Source: Methylomicrobium agile
GTDB taxonomy: Bacteria > Pseudomonadota > Gammaproteobacteria > Methylococcales > Methylomonadaceae
Assembly: GCF_000733855.1 (NCBI RefSeq)
Contig: NZ_JPOJ01000001.1
Location: 2,993,001-3,057,000, forward strand
Direction: 5' to 3'
Length of the DNA: 64,000 nt
A program made the position numbers and the translations under genes. The notes beneath the pieces were generated by a model. The model saw only the letters and a program-made list of their open reading frames with translations. It searched no databases and was not told where the DNA came from. Position 1 is the stretch's first letter. Each line of letters begins with the position of its first letter. Positions 8,727 to 18,150 of this stretch are shown here, piece after piece.

Positions 8727-11156
8727 TTATTGCTTCAGAATCAGTGCGCCTAACGGGGGTAAGGTTAAAGTCAGCGAGTGCGGCAGATTCATCCACGGAA
8801 TCGGTTCCGACATCACCGCGCCATTGCCGATATTGCTGCCGTCGTAATAGTGCGAGTCGGAGTTGAAAATTTCGGTATAGACGCCTTCGGCCGGGACGCC
8901 GATCCGGTAATGCTCGCGCGGTACCGGAGTGAAATTCAGCACGATGACCAGATCTTCCAGATCGCTCTTGCGGCGATAGCTGATGATCGATTGCTGGATG
9001 TCGTGGCAGTCGACCCATTCGAAGCCCAGGTGTTCGAAGTCGTGCTTGAACAGCGCCGGATGCGTTTTATACAGGCGATTGAGGTCCCTGACCAGCGTTT
9101 GAATGCCGCGGTGGTGGGCATAATCGAGCACGTACCAGTCCAGCGCGCGGCTGACGCTCCATTCGGTGCCCTGGCCGAATTCGCAGCCCATGAACATCAG
9201 CTTCTTGCCCGGATAGGTGAACATGAAGGTGAACAGCAGACGCAGGTTGGCGAAGCGCTGCCACTCGTCGCCGGGCATTTTATTGACCAACGCGCCTTTG
9301 CCGTGCACGACTTCGTCATGAGAGAACGGCAGCACGAAATTTTCGGTGAACGCGTAAAGCAGGCCGAAGGTGAGCTGGTCGTGGTGGTGCATCCGGTGGA
9401 TCGGATCCTTGCTCATGTAGGAAAGTACGTCATGCATCCAGCCCATGTTCCATTTCATCGAAAAGCCGAGGCCACCGGTCCAGGTCGGGCGGGTCACCTG
9501 TGGCCAGGCAGTGGATTCTTCCGCCATGATCACGGTGCCGGGATGCTGCTGATGAGTAACCGTATTCAGTTCGCGCAGAAAATCGATCGCTTCGAGATTT
9601 TCGTTGCCGCCGTACATGTTCGGGATCCAGTCGTTACGCTCCCGGGAGTAGTCCAGATAGAGCATGGAGGCCACCGCGTCGACCCGCAGGCCGTCGAGGT
9701 GGAATTCTTCCAGCCAGTACACCGCGCTCGACAGCAGGAAGTTTTTGACTTCGTTGCGCCCGTAGTTGTAAATCAGCGTGCCCCAGTCGCGGTGCTCGCC
9801 TTTGCGCGGGTCTTCATGCTCGTACAGTGCGCTGCCGTCGAAGCGGGCCAGCGCGAAATTGTCTTTCGGGAAGTGCGCGGGTACCCAGTCCAGGATGATA
9901 CCGATGTCGTTTTGGTGGCAGGTATCCACGAAAAAGCGGAAATCGTCCGGCGATCCGTGCCGGCTGGTCGGCGCGAAATAGCCGGTGGTCTGATAACCCC
10001 AGGACAGATCCAGCGGGTGTTCGGTGACCGGCAACAGCTCGATGTGCGTATAGCCCATCTGTTTGACGTAATCGACCAGCTGCACGGCGAGCTGGCGGTA
10101 GCTCAGAAAATTGCCTTGATTGTCGCGCCGCCAGGAGCCCAGATGCACCTCGTAAATGGACATCGGCTCATGCAGCCAGTTATGCGCGGTACGCTGCATC
10201 ATCCATTGATGATCTCTCCATTGGTAGGTTTTTTCCTTGATCACGATCGACGACGTGTTCGGCCGGAATTCGAAATACTGGCCGTAAGGATCGGATTTGA
10301 CCAGAATTTCGTTCGTGAAGCGGTTCAGGATTTCGAACTTGTACAAACTGCCGGCCTTCAGGTCGGGAATGAAGATTTCCCAGACGCCGCTGCTGCCGAG
10401 GCAGCGCATCGGATGGCAGCGCCCGTCCCATCGGTTGAAGTCTCCGACTACGCTGAGCCGGCTGGCATTCGGCGCCCACACGGCGAATTGTATGCCGCTG
10501 ATACCGTCGACCTGATGCAGATGGGCGCCGAGTTTCTGGTAGATATGCCAGTGTTTGCCTTCGCCGAACAGATGCAGGTCGAATTCGGGCGTCTGTGCGC
10601 CGAAGTCGTACGCATCGAAATTTTCGTGGCTGTAGCCGTTTTTGTCTTTCCAGGCCAGGCGGTAATGCGCGGGCAGATCGTCTTCCTCGGCCTGATAGAT
10701 GAAGAAATCGGAACCGGGAATCCGTTCGAGGGCTTTGCCGTTATGGCTGAAATGGACCGATTCGGCATGCGGCATGAAGACCTTCACCTCAATGCCTCCA
10801 TTCTTGGAATGGCGGCCGAGAATCGAGAACGGGTCGTGGTGGCGGGCGTTCGCAATCTTCAAATACTCGTCGTCGAGCGGGTGATAGGACTCGGCGAGGG
10901 AATGGATTTTCGGAGACGTAATATGCGCCGTTTTCGATGAGCCGCTGCTTTCGGCGGCAATCTGCTTAACGGAGGCGGAGGATTGCTCGGGAGAAATCAT
11001 CGCAGCGGTTTTGCTAACATTTTGTTTCTCTGCGGCTTTGTTTTGCTCGGCCTCGACACTCGAAGGCGACGGGGTAGCAGGGTGGAGGAGCTGGGTCTTT
11101 AGGGCGTCAGTATCTTGCAGGGTTTTCGAGCGTTTCGTCACTGGATTTCGCCTCAT
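8727..11156 (-). CDS. glgB: 1,4-alpha-glucan branching enzyme with N-terminal extension
   Basis: GlgB cuts alpha-1,4 chains and re-attaches them as alpha-1,6 branches in glycogen. The 809-residue protein has CBM48 modules (FDFGAQ-type start near residue 95; [22 protein letters not shown]) and a GH13 barrel with HGLRVD-type nucleophile block [18 protein letters not shown], acid/base block MAEESTAWP and [11 protein letters not shown]. Branching enzymes are usually near 730 residues. The surplus is an N-terminal tail of about 80 residues rich in Ser, Ala, Lys and Gln, and likely disordered. The ATG at 11156 has no obvious ribosome binding site, so an internal start (for example the Met of MISPEQ near residue 53) is possible. 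It is first in the leftward glgB-glgA unit. Confidence 0.95.
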   Translation of the reverse strand: MRRNPVTKRSKTLQDTDALKTQLLHPATPSPSSVEAEQNKAAEKQNVSKTAAMISPEQSSASVKQIAAESSGSSKTAHITSPKIHSLAESYHPLDDEYLKIANARHHDPFSILGRHSKNGGIEVKVFMPHAESVHFSHNGKALERIPGSDFFIYQAEEDDLPAHYRLAWKDKNGYSHENFDAYDFGAQTPEFDLHLFGEGKHWHIYQKLGAHLHQVDGISGIQFAVWAPNASRLSVVGDFNRWDGRCHPMRCLGSSGVWEIFIPDLKAGSLYKFEILNRFTNEILVKSDPYGQYFEFRPNTSSIVIKEKTYQWRDHQWMMQRTAHNWLHEPMSIYEVHLGSWRRDNQGNFLSYRQLAVQLVDYVKQMGYTHIELLPVTEHPLDLSWGYQTTGYFAPTSRHGSPDDFRFFVDTCHQNDIGIILDWVPAHFPKDNFALARFDGSALYEHEDPRKGEHRDWGTLIYNYGRNEVKNFLLSSAVYWLEEFHLDGLRVDAVASMLYLDYSRERNDWIPNMYGGNENLEAIDFLRELNTVTHQQHPGTVIMAEESTAWPQVTRPTWTGGLGFSMKWNMGWMHDVLSYMSKDPIHRMHHHDQLTFGLLYAFTENFVLPFSHDEVVHGKGALVNKMPGDEWQRFANLRLLFTFMFTYPGKKLMFMGCEFGQGTEWSVSRALDWYVLDYAHHRGIQTLVRDLNRLYKTHPALFKHDFEHLGFEWVDCHDIQQSIISYRRKSDLEDLVIVLNFTPVPREHYRIGVPAEGVYTEIFNSDSHYYDGSNIGNGAVMSEPIPWMNLPHSLTLTLPPLGALILKQ

Positions 11157-11232
11157 TGGAGTAAAATAAATTTGCAGTGAATGTTACCAAACACGACAAT
11201 AGATGTGAATCTATATCTAGGAGGAGGATCAA
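11157..11232. promoter_or_regulatory. Divergent glgB/glgC control region
   Basis: These 76 bases must hold the promoters of both glycogen units. A perfect 6-bp inverted repeat, ATAGAT-GTGA-ATCTAT, lies at 11199-11214, just before the very strong glgC ribosome binding site (AGGAGGAGG at 11219-11227). It could be an operator or a small leader hairpin. No textbook -35/-10 pair stands out. Confidence 0.45.
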
Positions 11233-12492
11233 ATGCCAGACCATTTAATGAGTCATTTAACACGCAATACCATCGCGCTGATTTTGGCGGGAGGTCGAGG
11301 TTCACGTCTGATGAATATGACGGATTGGCGTGCTAAACCGGCCGTACCGTTCGGCGGTAAATTCAGAATCATCGATTTCCCCTTATCCAATTGCGTCAAT
11401 TCGGGGATTCGTAAGATCGGCATCCTGACGCAGTACAAGGCTGATTCGCTGATTCGGCATATCCAGTTAGGGTGGGGGTTTCTGACCGGGGAGTTTGGCG
11501 AATATGTTCATATCATGCCTGCCCAGCAACGTCATGACGAAGATTCCTGGTATAAGGGCACGGCCGATGCCGTATTCCAGAATATCGATATCCTGCGGGC
11601 ACGTAACCCCGACTATGTGCTCGTGCTTGCGGGCGACCACATATACAAGATGGACTATGCGGCGATGATCGCGGATCATGTGGCCCGCAACGCCGATCTG
11701 ACCATCGGCTGCATTGAAGTCTCTTTGCAAGACGCCACCGCGTTCGGCGTGATGGGCGTCGACGAAAACCGCCGGGTGCGGGCGTTCGTCGAAAAACCGG
11801 CCAATCCTCCGGTCATGCCGGGTAGAACCGACAGCGCGCTGGCGTCGATGGGCATCTACGTATTCAACTCGCGTTTCCTGTTCGAGCAGCTGATCAAGGA
11901 TGCCGATACCCGAGGCAGCCAACATGATTTCGGCAAGGACATCATTCCGTCCGTGATCGACAAATATCTGGTGAACGCCTATCCTTTTCTGGATATGCAG
12001 AGCGGCTTGCAAAGCTACTGGCGGGACGTAGGTACGATCGACGCGTATTTCGAAGCGAATATGGAGTTGATCGGCGTCAAGCCTGACATGAACCTGTACG
12101 ATCAGACCTGGCCGATATGGACTTATCAGGACCAGACGCCGCCCGCCAAATTCGTTTTCGACGACGACAACCGGCGCGGCTATGCGGTCGACTCGATGGT
12201 ATCCGGCGGCTGCATCATCTCCGGCGCTTCGGTTCGGCATTCGCTATTGTTTTCGAACGTGCGCGTCAATTCCTTTACGACGCTCGAACATTGCATCGTG
12301 CTGCCGCAAGCGAATATCGGCCGTAATTGCCGGATCAAGCGCGCGATCATCGAAAAAGGCTGCGAGATTCCGGAAGGTACGGTCATCGGCGAGAATCTGG
12401 CCGAAGACGCAAAGAAATATTACGTCAGCCCGGGCGGCATCGTGCTGGTGACGCCGGACATGCTCGGTCAGAAGCTGCATTTCGTTAGATAG
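11233..12492 (+). CDS. glgC: Glucose-1-phosphate adenylyltransferase (ADP-glucose pyrophosphorylase)
   Basis: GlgC makes ADP-glucose from glucose-1-phosphate and ATP, the committed and normally allosterically controlled step of glycogen synthesis. The 419-residue product has the nucleotidyltransferase signature [38 protein letters not shown] at 16-53, the GTADAVFQN and [10 protein letters not shown] blocks, [29 protein letters not shown] and a C-terminal left-handed beta-helix ([18 protein letters not shown]). It has an excellent ribosome binding site and is divergent from glgB. A large hairpin follows 13 bases after the stop, and malQ lies 580 bases further along. Confidence 0.97.
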   Translation: MPDHLMSHLTRNTIALILAGGRGSRLMNMTDWRAKPAVPFGGKFRIIDFPLSNCVNSGIRKIGILTQYKADSLIRHIQLGWGFLTGEFGEYVHIMPAQQRHDEDSWYKGTADAVFQNIDILRARNPDYVLVLAGDHIYKMDYAAMIADHVARNADLTIGCIEVSLQDATAFGVMGVDENRRVRAFVEKPANPPVMPGRTDSALASMGIYVFNSRFLFEQLIKDADTRGSQHDFGKDIIPSVIDKYLVNAYPFLDMQSGLQSYWRDVGTIDAYFEANMELIGVKPDMNLYDQTWPIWTYQDQTPPAKFVFDDDNRRGYAVDSMVSGGCIISGASVRHSLLFSNVRVNSFTTLEHCIVLPQANIGRNCRIKRAIIEKGCEIPEGTVIGENLAEDAKKYYVSPGGIVLVTPDMLGQKLHFVR

Positions 12493-12504
12493 ACAGCTTA
12501 ACCC

Positions 12505-12546
12505 GATGCTGCCGCCGGACCCGCGAATGAGTCCGGCGGCAGCATC
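12505..12546 (+). terminator. Long hairpin after glgC
   Basis: The 16-bp perfect stem GATGCTGCCGCCGGAC (12505-12520) pairs with 12531-12546 around a 10-base loop. It starts 13 bases after the glgC stop codon. There is no T-run, so it may act as a 3'-end stabiliser or a Rho-independent terminator of an imperfect kind. Confidence 0.6.
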
Positions 12547-13072
12547 GGATTTGCGAGGCGCGTTTTTCCGCCCCGTTATCCGTAAAATCCAATGGTTGAC
12601 CGAGAAGGGACGGTTTGTTGTCGAGGCAGAGGCGATATTCCTTGAAATAATGGGTGAAGTATTGTTTAATCTGGCCCAAGATAAAAGCGCCCCCAGCTTG
12701 CGTTGCGAGGTATTTCATCATTTGCGCGAAAGGCATCCTATCAGCAATGCGGTTCCGTGTCGCCGATTCGCGCGCTCTTTTTTCCATGTGCCGGAACGGC
12801 CGTTCCGGCAAGCGGCTTGCGTCGAGCCTCCTAGGGCGATTTTTCCGGGCTGCTCAATACCCATTCAGCTTTTGGTTCCGAGATAGATGAATCCCGGCAT
12901 TGTTGCTATGATCGTTCAAAACAGGCCGCAGCGCCAGCGGGCTGGGAAATTCCCTGTCGGCCGTTCCCCGTCTGGCCTTGCCGGATCCCACCTGCTTCGG
13001 TTTTTACCTCGGCAGCAAGCCGAGTGCAGTCAAAGGCTCATTAAGGTTTTTCATTTTGCTTGAGATGATTGT
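12547..13072. other. Gene-poor gap between glgC and malQ
   Basis: No convincing gene is seen. A minus-strand frame from about 12736 down to 12485 (MPFAQMMKYLATQAGGAFI then a KQYFTHYFKEYRLCLDN segment) looks protein-like in its middle, but its end runs into the glgC hairpin and its start lacks a ribosome binding site. The right end should hold the malQ promoter. Confidence 0.35.
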
Positions 13073-14554
13073 TTGAATAATGTACTGAACCAACGGCGTG
13101 CAGGCGTCCTTCTGCATATAACTTCCCTGCCCGGTCATGATCGGCAGGGCGATCTAGGTCAAAACGCATATTATTTCGTTGATTTTCTGCAAAATTGCGG
13201 CGTCTCGGTATGGCAGACCTTGCCGCTCGGGATGCCTCACGGCGATGGTTCGCCTTATCAATGTTTGTCAGCGCATGCGGGCAATCCGGAATTGATCAGT
13301 CTCGATCAACTGGTGCAGTCGGGATGGCTGAATTTTTCCGACCAGGGGCCGGTGGTTCGCGAATCGCGCGAGTTTGACAAAGGTGCGCTGGTCGCGCAGG
13401 CCTATTACGGTTTCCTGGATAGGGCGAGCGAACAGGACCAGGAAGACTTCAAGCAGTTCTGCGAAGCCAAGGCTTTTTGGCTCGACGATTTTGCGCTGTT
13501 CATCGTGCTCAGGAACGAGTTCGACTGTAAAAGCTGGAATTACTGGCCCGAGCGTTACAAGGAACGCGATCCGAAAGCGTTGAAAGAAATGGAGCGGCGC
13601 CTGAAACGCGAAATCGACTGCATTAAATTCGAGCAATATGTGTTTTATAATCAATGGATGGGCCTGAAGCGCTACGCGAACGAGAAAGGTATTTTATTGT
13701 TCGGCGATGTGCCCATTTTCGTCTCGTACGACAGCGCGGATGTCTGGGCCAACCGTTCCGTGTTCAAGCTCGACGAGTCGGGAGAGATGCGAGTCGTTGC
13801 AGGGGTTCCGCCGGATTATTTTTCCGCTAACGGGCAGCGCTGGGGCAATCCGCATTATGACTGGACTGTATTGCGGCAAAATGGCTTCGACTGGTGGCTC
13901 AAGCGGATGGGAACCCAAATGGAACTGTTCGATATTCTGCGCATCGACCACTTCCGTGGGTTTGAGGCCGCCTGGGAAATTCCGGCGCACGAAGAGACCG
14001 CAATCAACGGCGCCTGGGCCAAAGCGCCCGGCAAAGCGTTGTTGCAGGCGATCAATGGCGAATTCGGCGCAATTGCGCTGATCGCCGAGGATTTGGGGGT
14101 GATTACCCACGAAGTGGAAATGCTTCGGGACGAATTCGAGTTGCCGGGCATGAAGATTCTGCATTTCGCATTCGGCGGCAATACGGACAATCCTTATCTG
14201 CCGAGTCACTACACCAAAAACTGCGTCGTCTATACCGGCACGCACGACAACGATACGACCGTCGGCTGGGTGCACAAGCTGAGCCATCAGCAAAAACATT
14301 TCGTTTACGATTATCTCGGCTTTCCGTCCATTCCGCTGCATTGGGCTCTGATGCAGGCGGCCTTGAGTTCGGTTGCGAACCTTGCCGTGATTCCGATGCA
14401 GGATATCCTGGAACTGGATACCGAGCATCGGATGAATACGCCCGGTACGACGTCCGGCAACTGGAATTGGCGTTTTCAGTGGTGCCAGTTGACCGACGAG
14501 CGGGCCGGGAAGCTGGCTCACCTGGTCGCTCTATACGATCGAAAACGTGCGTAG
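13073..14554 (+). CDS. malQ: 4-alpha-glucanotransferase (amylomaltase)
   Basis: MalQ moves alpha-1,4-glucan segments between chains and can release glucose, joining glycogen breakdown to central metabolism. The 493-residue GH77 product shows RRAGVLLHITSLPG, QTLPLGMPHGDGSPYQC, GDVPIFVSYDSADVWAN, the nucleophile block DILRIDHFRGFEAAWEIP, acid block LIAEDLGVI and THDNDTTVGW. The start is a TTG at 13073, because an in-frame stop lies just upstream and the next Met is at residue 53. The stop codon TAG (14552-14554) is formed by the first bases of a GTAGG-type repeat. Confidence 0.93.
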   Translation: MNNVLNQRRAGVLLHITSLPGHDRQGDLGQNAYYFVDFLQNCGVSVWQTLPLGMPHGDGSPYQCLSAHAGNPELISLDQLVQSGWLNFSDQGPVVRESREFDKGALVAQAYYGFLDRASEQDQEDFKQFCEAKAFWLDDFALFIVLRNEFDCKSWNYWPERYKERDPKALKEMERRLKREIDCIKFEQYVFYNQWMGLKRYANEKGILLFGDVPIFVSYDSADVWANRSVFKLDESGEMRVVAGVPPDYFSANGQRWGNPHYDWTVLRQNGFDWWLKRMGTQMELFDILRIDHFRGFEAAWEIPAHEETAINGAWAKAPGKALLQAINGEFGAIALIAEDLGVITHEVEMLRDEFELPGMKILHFAFGGNTDNPYLPSHYTKNCVVYTGTHDNDTTVGWVHKLSHQQKHFVYDYLGFPSIPLHWALMQAALSSVANLAVIPMQDILELDTEHRMNTPGTTSGNWNWRFQWCQLTDERAGKLAHLVALYDRKRA

Positions 14555-14708
14555 GTCGGGTTACGACTGCATGGATGCAGGAGGTAGAGCAACGCAGGGA
14601 GCAGTTGCCGACGACTGCATGGATGCAGGAGGTAGAGCAACGCAGGGAGCAGTTGCCGGGCGATAGCGTAACCCGGCATTTCGAAGCCGTGATTTCGGGT
14701 TACGCTGG
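14551..14708. repeat. GTAGG-type repeat interrupted by two identical 48-bp modules
   Basis: The element begins GTAGGTCGGGTTACG at 14551 and resumes at CGTAACCCGGC (14667-14677), then forms a second hairpin with GGGTTACGC at 14698-14706. Between these lie two identical, directly repeated 48-bp units at 14563-14610 and 14611-14658 (each starts ACGACTGCATGG and ends GCAGTTGCCG). A related unit lies inside another palindrome at 18878-19113. Confidence 0.85.
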
Positions 14709-14768
14709 AGGACCGTAAATCGCTCCGTCCATCATTGCTTTTTATAATCCGGACTGCCCCAGTCAACA

Positions 14769-15638
14769 TCAATCATCGTCTTTCGGCTTCGCCGTCTTCT
14801 TGATCTCGGTCAGAGGGATATGGTAGCTTTCAATGATTCTCCGGATTTCCTTCTTGTTTTCGGCAATCAGTTTGTTCAGCATTTGCTGCCTTTCTTTGTC
14901 GCCGTTCCTGACGCCCATCGCCATAGCGAATTCAAACGGGATGCCGGACTCCGAGTGCATCGGTATCTCTGTATAGCCGTTCTTGGGCCCCTGTGAAACG
15001 ATATAACCCGCAATCGGTCCCCATACGATCACCATATTGATTTTTTTCGCTTTTAAGTCTCGATCGATTTGCATCGCAACATTGTTGTCTTCGTCGCCGG
15101 ACATCGACTGGTAGGGGATGCTCGTCTCCAGCAGTCCGTGTTTTTGCAGCCAGGCAGTCCCCGGTCCCCGGTCGAACATCGCGATTTTCGCGGCTTCCTG
15201 TTTTTCCAGGGGGAGTTCAGCCAGTTGCTGGGCGTTCTTGATGTCGTCAAAACCCCGGCCTTTGGCGATCAACAGGACATAAGTCGATTGATAATAAGGT
15301 TCCGTGGTCAAGGCCATGTCTGAATCGGCAGGGACGTTCATTACCACGTTGCATTTGAATTCCTTGCTGTCCACTTCTTTTTCGTCGACAGGTGCGTTCA
15401 AGGTGTTGCGGATGAAGCCGATGCGTTGCGGGAACCACGTATACTCGATTTTCTGTCCCAGCTTCTTTGCAAACAGTTCGGCTATCTTGTTCTCGAAGCC
15501 GTCTTTCTTTTTAGTCGAATAGGGCGGATTCAACGGATCGGCGCAGACTTTGAATTTTTCTTTGGCATGAATCGGCGCAACGCTTCCGAGCAGAAGGGCG
15601 CTGATCACGAATCGTCGAAAAATGGATTTTGCCTGCAT
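14769..15638 (-). CDS. xoxJ: Quinoprotein dehydrogenase-associated periplasmic binding protein (XoxJ/MxaJ type)
   Basis: The product has 289 residues from the ATG at 15638-15636, preceded by GGAGG at eight bases; the open frame upstream is discarded. The signal peptide ends at about PIHAKEKF. The mature protein looks like a type-2 periplasmic solute-binding fold: FKVCADPLNPPYS, GFENKIAELFAKKLGQ, DRGPGTAWL and VIVWGPIAGYI. XoxJ/MxaJ proteins accompany PQQ methanol dehydrogenases and are thought to help mature or activate them. The reading frame faces the same way as xoxF and lies about 260 bases downstream of it, beyond the xoxF terminator. The cytochrome gene xoxG that often sits between them is absent. 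The tail (KKTAKPKDDD) is highly charged. Confidence 0.88.
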   Translation of the reverse strand: MQAKSIFRRFVISALLLGSVAPIHAKEKFKVCADPLNPPYSTKKKDGFENKIAELFAKKLGQKIEYTWFPQRIGFIRNTLNAPVDEKEVDSKEFKCNVVMNVPADSDMALTTEPYYQSTYVLLIAKGRGFDDIKNAQQLAELPLEKQEAAKIAMFDRGPGTAWLQKHGLLETSIPYQSMSGDEDNNVAMQIDRDLKAKKINMVIVWGPIAGYIVSQGPKNGYTEIPMHSESGIPFEFAMAMGVRNGDKERQQMLNKLIAENKKEIRRIIESYHIPLTEIKKTAKPKDDD

Positions 15639-15832
15639 GAATATTTCCTCCAGGGAATAGTGATAGGAATCGGGGCTTGAGAATGGGTAAAAAATTTTAA
15701 CCAAATTCATTTAAAGGGAAACAGACAGCCTTTATAGCGCATGGCGGTCGAACCGGCAACGATTAATCGGGATCGCTGCCAGAGCCGGCAGGAAGCCTGG
15801 CATGGAAAAAGAATTGAATCACTTCAATAAAT

Positions 15833-15867
15833 AAAAAAAAGCCCTGACCGAAGAATCAGCCAGGGCT
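15833..15867 (-). terminator. Rho-independent terminator of xoxF
   Basis: On the minus strand AGCCCTG pairs with CAGGGCT around a 13-base loop and is followed directly by eight T (15833-15840). It starts about 33 bases after the xoxF stop codon and separates xoxF from xoxJ. Confidence 0.9.
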
Positions 15868-15899
15868 TCGATTCAGCCTATAAACCCAAACCGCTTGGC

Positions 15900-17738
15900 T
15901 TAGTCCGGCAATGTGAACACGGTCAAGGTGCCGCCCAGTTTGGTGAATGAGCTCAGGCTTCTGTATGCGCCTACTGCGCCCAGACCTTCGCTTTCGCCTT
16001 CCAGGCCGGCCGCGATACCGATACCTGCCCAGCCGCCGATGCCCGACAGTACGCCAATATATTGTTTGCCGTTATAGCTCCAGGTGTTGACGTTGCCGAT
16101 GATGCCCGATGGGGTCTTGAACCGGTACAGTTCCTGGCCGGTCTTCGCATCGACCGCTTTCAGGTAGCCTTCCAGCGTACCGTAGAATACCACGCCGCCA
16201 GCAGTGGCGAGTGAGCCGGACCACACAGAGAATGGTTCTTTGTTGGACCAGACGATCTTGCCGGTTTTCGCATCCCACGCGGTGAATTGGCCCAGGTTGG
16301 TGGAACCGTCAGGCTGTCCGGTGATGACGTCCGCGCCGGCCGGCATCATGGTCAAAGTTGCGCCCACATAAGGCTGGCCCGCCGTGTAAGAAACTTCGAA
16401 CGGCTCGTAGTTCATGCACAGGTGGTTGCCCGAGATGTAGAACAGGCCGGTTTGCGGAGAGTAAGACGTAGGTGCCATGTTTTTGGCGCCCAATGCCGCA
16501 GGGCAGGCGCCTTCGGTGGTCACGTCTTCGCCGTTGTGTTCGGTGCTGTATTTTGGATCGCCTACAGGACGCCCGGTATGCATGTCGATGTGAGTCGCCC
16601 AGTTGACCGATTTGTCGAACTTTTCGGCAACCAGCAGTTCCCCGGTTTCACGATCCAAAGTGTAGCCGAAGCCGTTACGGTCGAAATGCACGATCGTTTT
16701 GTGCGGTTTGCCTTTAACTTCCTGGTCGACCAATACGGTTTCGTTGATACCGTCGTAGTCCCATTCGTCGTGCGGAGTCATCTGGTAAACCCATTTGACC
16801 GCTCCGGTATCCGCATCGCGCGCCCACAACGACATCGACCATTTGTTGTCGCCCGGACGTTGCGCCGGGTTCCAGGTGGATGGGTTGCCGGAGCCGTAGT
16901 AAACCAAGTTCAGTTTAGGATCGTAGCTGTACCATCCCCAGGTGGTGCCGCCGCCGATTTTCCATTGGTCGCCTTCCCAGGTGCTGGTACTCGAGTTAGG
17001 GCCGACCGGTTGTACCTTGCCGTCTTTCCAGGCAGTGGTTTTGTTCGGGTCGATCAAGGTGTCGGCATCAGGGCCCATGCTGTAGCCTTTCCATGCCAGC
17101 TGGCCGGTTTTGATGTCGTAGGCTGCCAGGAAGCCGCGTACGCCGAATTCACCGCCGGAGATACCGGTCAGGACTTTATCTTTAACCACCAATGGAGATT
17201 GGGTGTTGGTCATGCCCAGTTTCGGGTCGCCGTTTTGTACGCTCCACACGCGTTTGCCGGTCTTTGCGTCCAAAGCGGTCAGAACGGTATCGGATTGCTG
17301 CAGGAAAATTTTGCCGTCGCCGTAGGCCAAACCGCGGTTGACGGTGTCGCAGCACATGACGGGTACGGTCACGTCAGCGTCCTGGGTCGGAGTGTATTCC
17401 CAGATGATGGCCTGGGTTTTTTGATCGATTGCGAAAACGGTGTTAGGGAAAGGAGTATGGATGTAAAGAACATCGTTTACGACCAGTGGGCCGCCTTCAT
17501 GACCACGCAGAACACCGGTAGAAAAAGACCAGGCTGGCTGCAGATTTTTGACGTTGCCGGCGTTGATTTGGCTCAGCTCGCTGTAACGGGTGCCTGCATA
17601 GTTTCCGCCCCACATAGACCAGTTAGCGGGATTTTGCGAAAGTTGTTCAAGTTCGCTGTTAGCCGATGCAATTGCCGGTGCAGCCAGGATTGCAGCCACA
17701 CTTGAAGCTAGCAGCCAACTCTTAATAGGCTTCTTCAT
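15900..17738 (-). CDS. xoxF: Lanthanide-dependent PQQ methanol dehydrogenase
   Basis: XoxF oxidises methanol to formaldehyde or formate in the periplasm and passes electrons to a c-type cytochrome. The 612-residue product starts at the ATG at 17738-17736 behind AGGAGAG. It has a signal peptide cleaved near ASA/NS (26/27), the PQQ-facing vicinal cysteines C129-C130, metal ligands E197 and N285, and catalytic D327 followed by D329 in HDEWDYDG. The second Asp distinguishes lanthanide XoxF from calcium MxaF, which has Ala there. Propeller repeats such as DAKTGKRVW and [11 protein letters not shown] are clear. The 412 bases upstream contain a tandem degenerate duplication that may carry its promoter. 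Confidence 0.97.
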   Translation of the reverse strand: MKKPIKSWLLASSVAAILAAPAIASANSELEQLSQNPANWSMWGGNYAGTRYSELSQINAGNVKNLQPAWSFSTGVLRGHEGGPLVVNDVLYIHTPFPNTVFAIDQKTQAIIWEYTPTQDADVTVPVMCCDTVNRGLAYGDGKIFLQQSDTVLTALDAKTGKRVWSVQNGDPKLGMTNTQSPLVVKDKVLTGISGGEFGVRGFLAAYDIKTGQLAWKGYSMGPDADTLIDPNKTTAWKDGKVQPVGPNSSTSTWEGDQWKIGGGTTWGWYSYDPKLNLVYYGSGNPSTWNPAQRPGDNKWSMSLWARDADTGAVKWVYQMTPHDEWDYDGINETVLVDQEVKGKPHKTIVHFDRNGFGYTLDRETGELLVAEKFDKSVNWATHIDMHTGRPVGDPKYSTEHNGEDVTTEGACPAALGAKNMAPTSYSPQTGLFYISGNHLCMNYEPFEVSYTAGQPYVGATLTMMPAGADVITGQPDGSTNLGQFTAWDAKTGKIVWSNKEPFSVWSGSLATAGGVVFYGTLEGYLKAVDAKTGQELYRFKTPSGIIGNVNTWSYNGKQYIGVLSGIGGWAGIGIAAGLEGESEGLGAVGAYRSLSSFTKLGGTLTVFTLPD

Positions 17739-17860
17739 ATTTTTCTCTCCTGGTATTTTGCTGTGCCACAAAATACGGTTTATTTATTTTGACTAATATT
17801 AGTTTTTGGGTGAATTGGTGTTTTTCGAATGGTCAAACAGGCTCACTCCAGTTGCTTAGA

Positions 17861-18120
17861 TTCAGGGATTTTTCCTAAAAAGTCAATATCAAAGAAGGAT
17901 AAAAGGCATATTACGAAATGGAAAATTCAAAAAAATCAGGTTGTTGCGGTTTTTGACGGCTCCGCTTTTGTAGACATTGCGCTTCAGTGGTTCAGGGATT
18001 TTTTCCTAAAAAAATCAATGCCGGAAAAGGCCGGCAGGCGTATTCAGGAAAAGGAAAGCACAAAAAGAATCAGTCTGTTGCGGTTTTCCGGCAGCTCCGT
18101 TTTTGCGGATCTTATGGCTT
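17861..18120. repeat. Degenerate tandem duplication upstream of xoxF
   Basis: Two 130-bp copies, 17861-17990 and 17991-18120, both begin TTCAGGGATTTTT and share the blocks CCTAAAAA, TCAAT, GTTGCGGTTTT and GCTCCG(C/T)TTTTG in the same order. They occupy the gap between xoxF and lpxH, ending 123 bases before the xoxF start. By eye roughly two thirds of positions agree. The frame through them encodes nothing recognisable. Confidence 0.8.
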
Positions 18121-18150
18121 GGCGACCGGGCCGGCGAGGTTCCGGTCTCT

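Noticed and set aside
8778-10940. 720-codon forward frame antisense to glgB
   Set aside because: Composition is that of a reverse-strand shadow and all family motifs lie in glgB on the minus strand.
12485-12736. Possible small minus-strand gene between glgC and malQ
   Set aside because: No ribosome binding site, and its end runs through the perfect glgC hairpin; mentioned only in the gap entry.
14563-14658. CRISPR array, suggested by identical repeats
   Set aside because: Only two directly adjacent 48-bp units with no spacers, inside a palindrome; no cas genes.
16287-17705. 472-codon forward frame antisense to xoxF
   Set aside because: Shadow of xoxF, which has all its catalytic residues on the minus strand.
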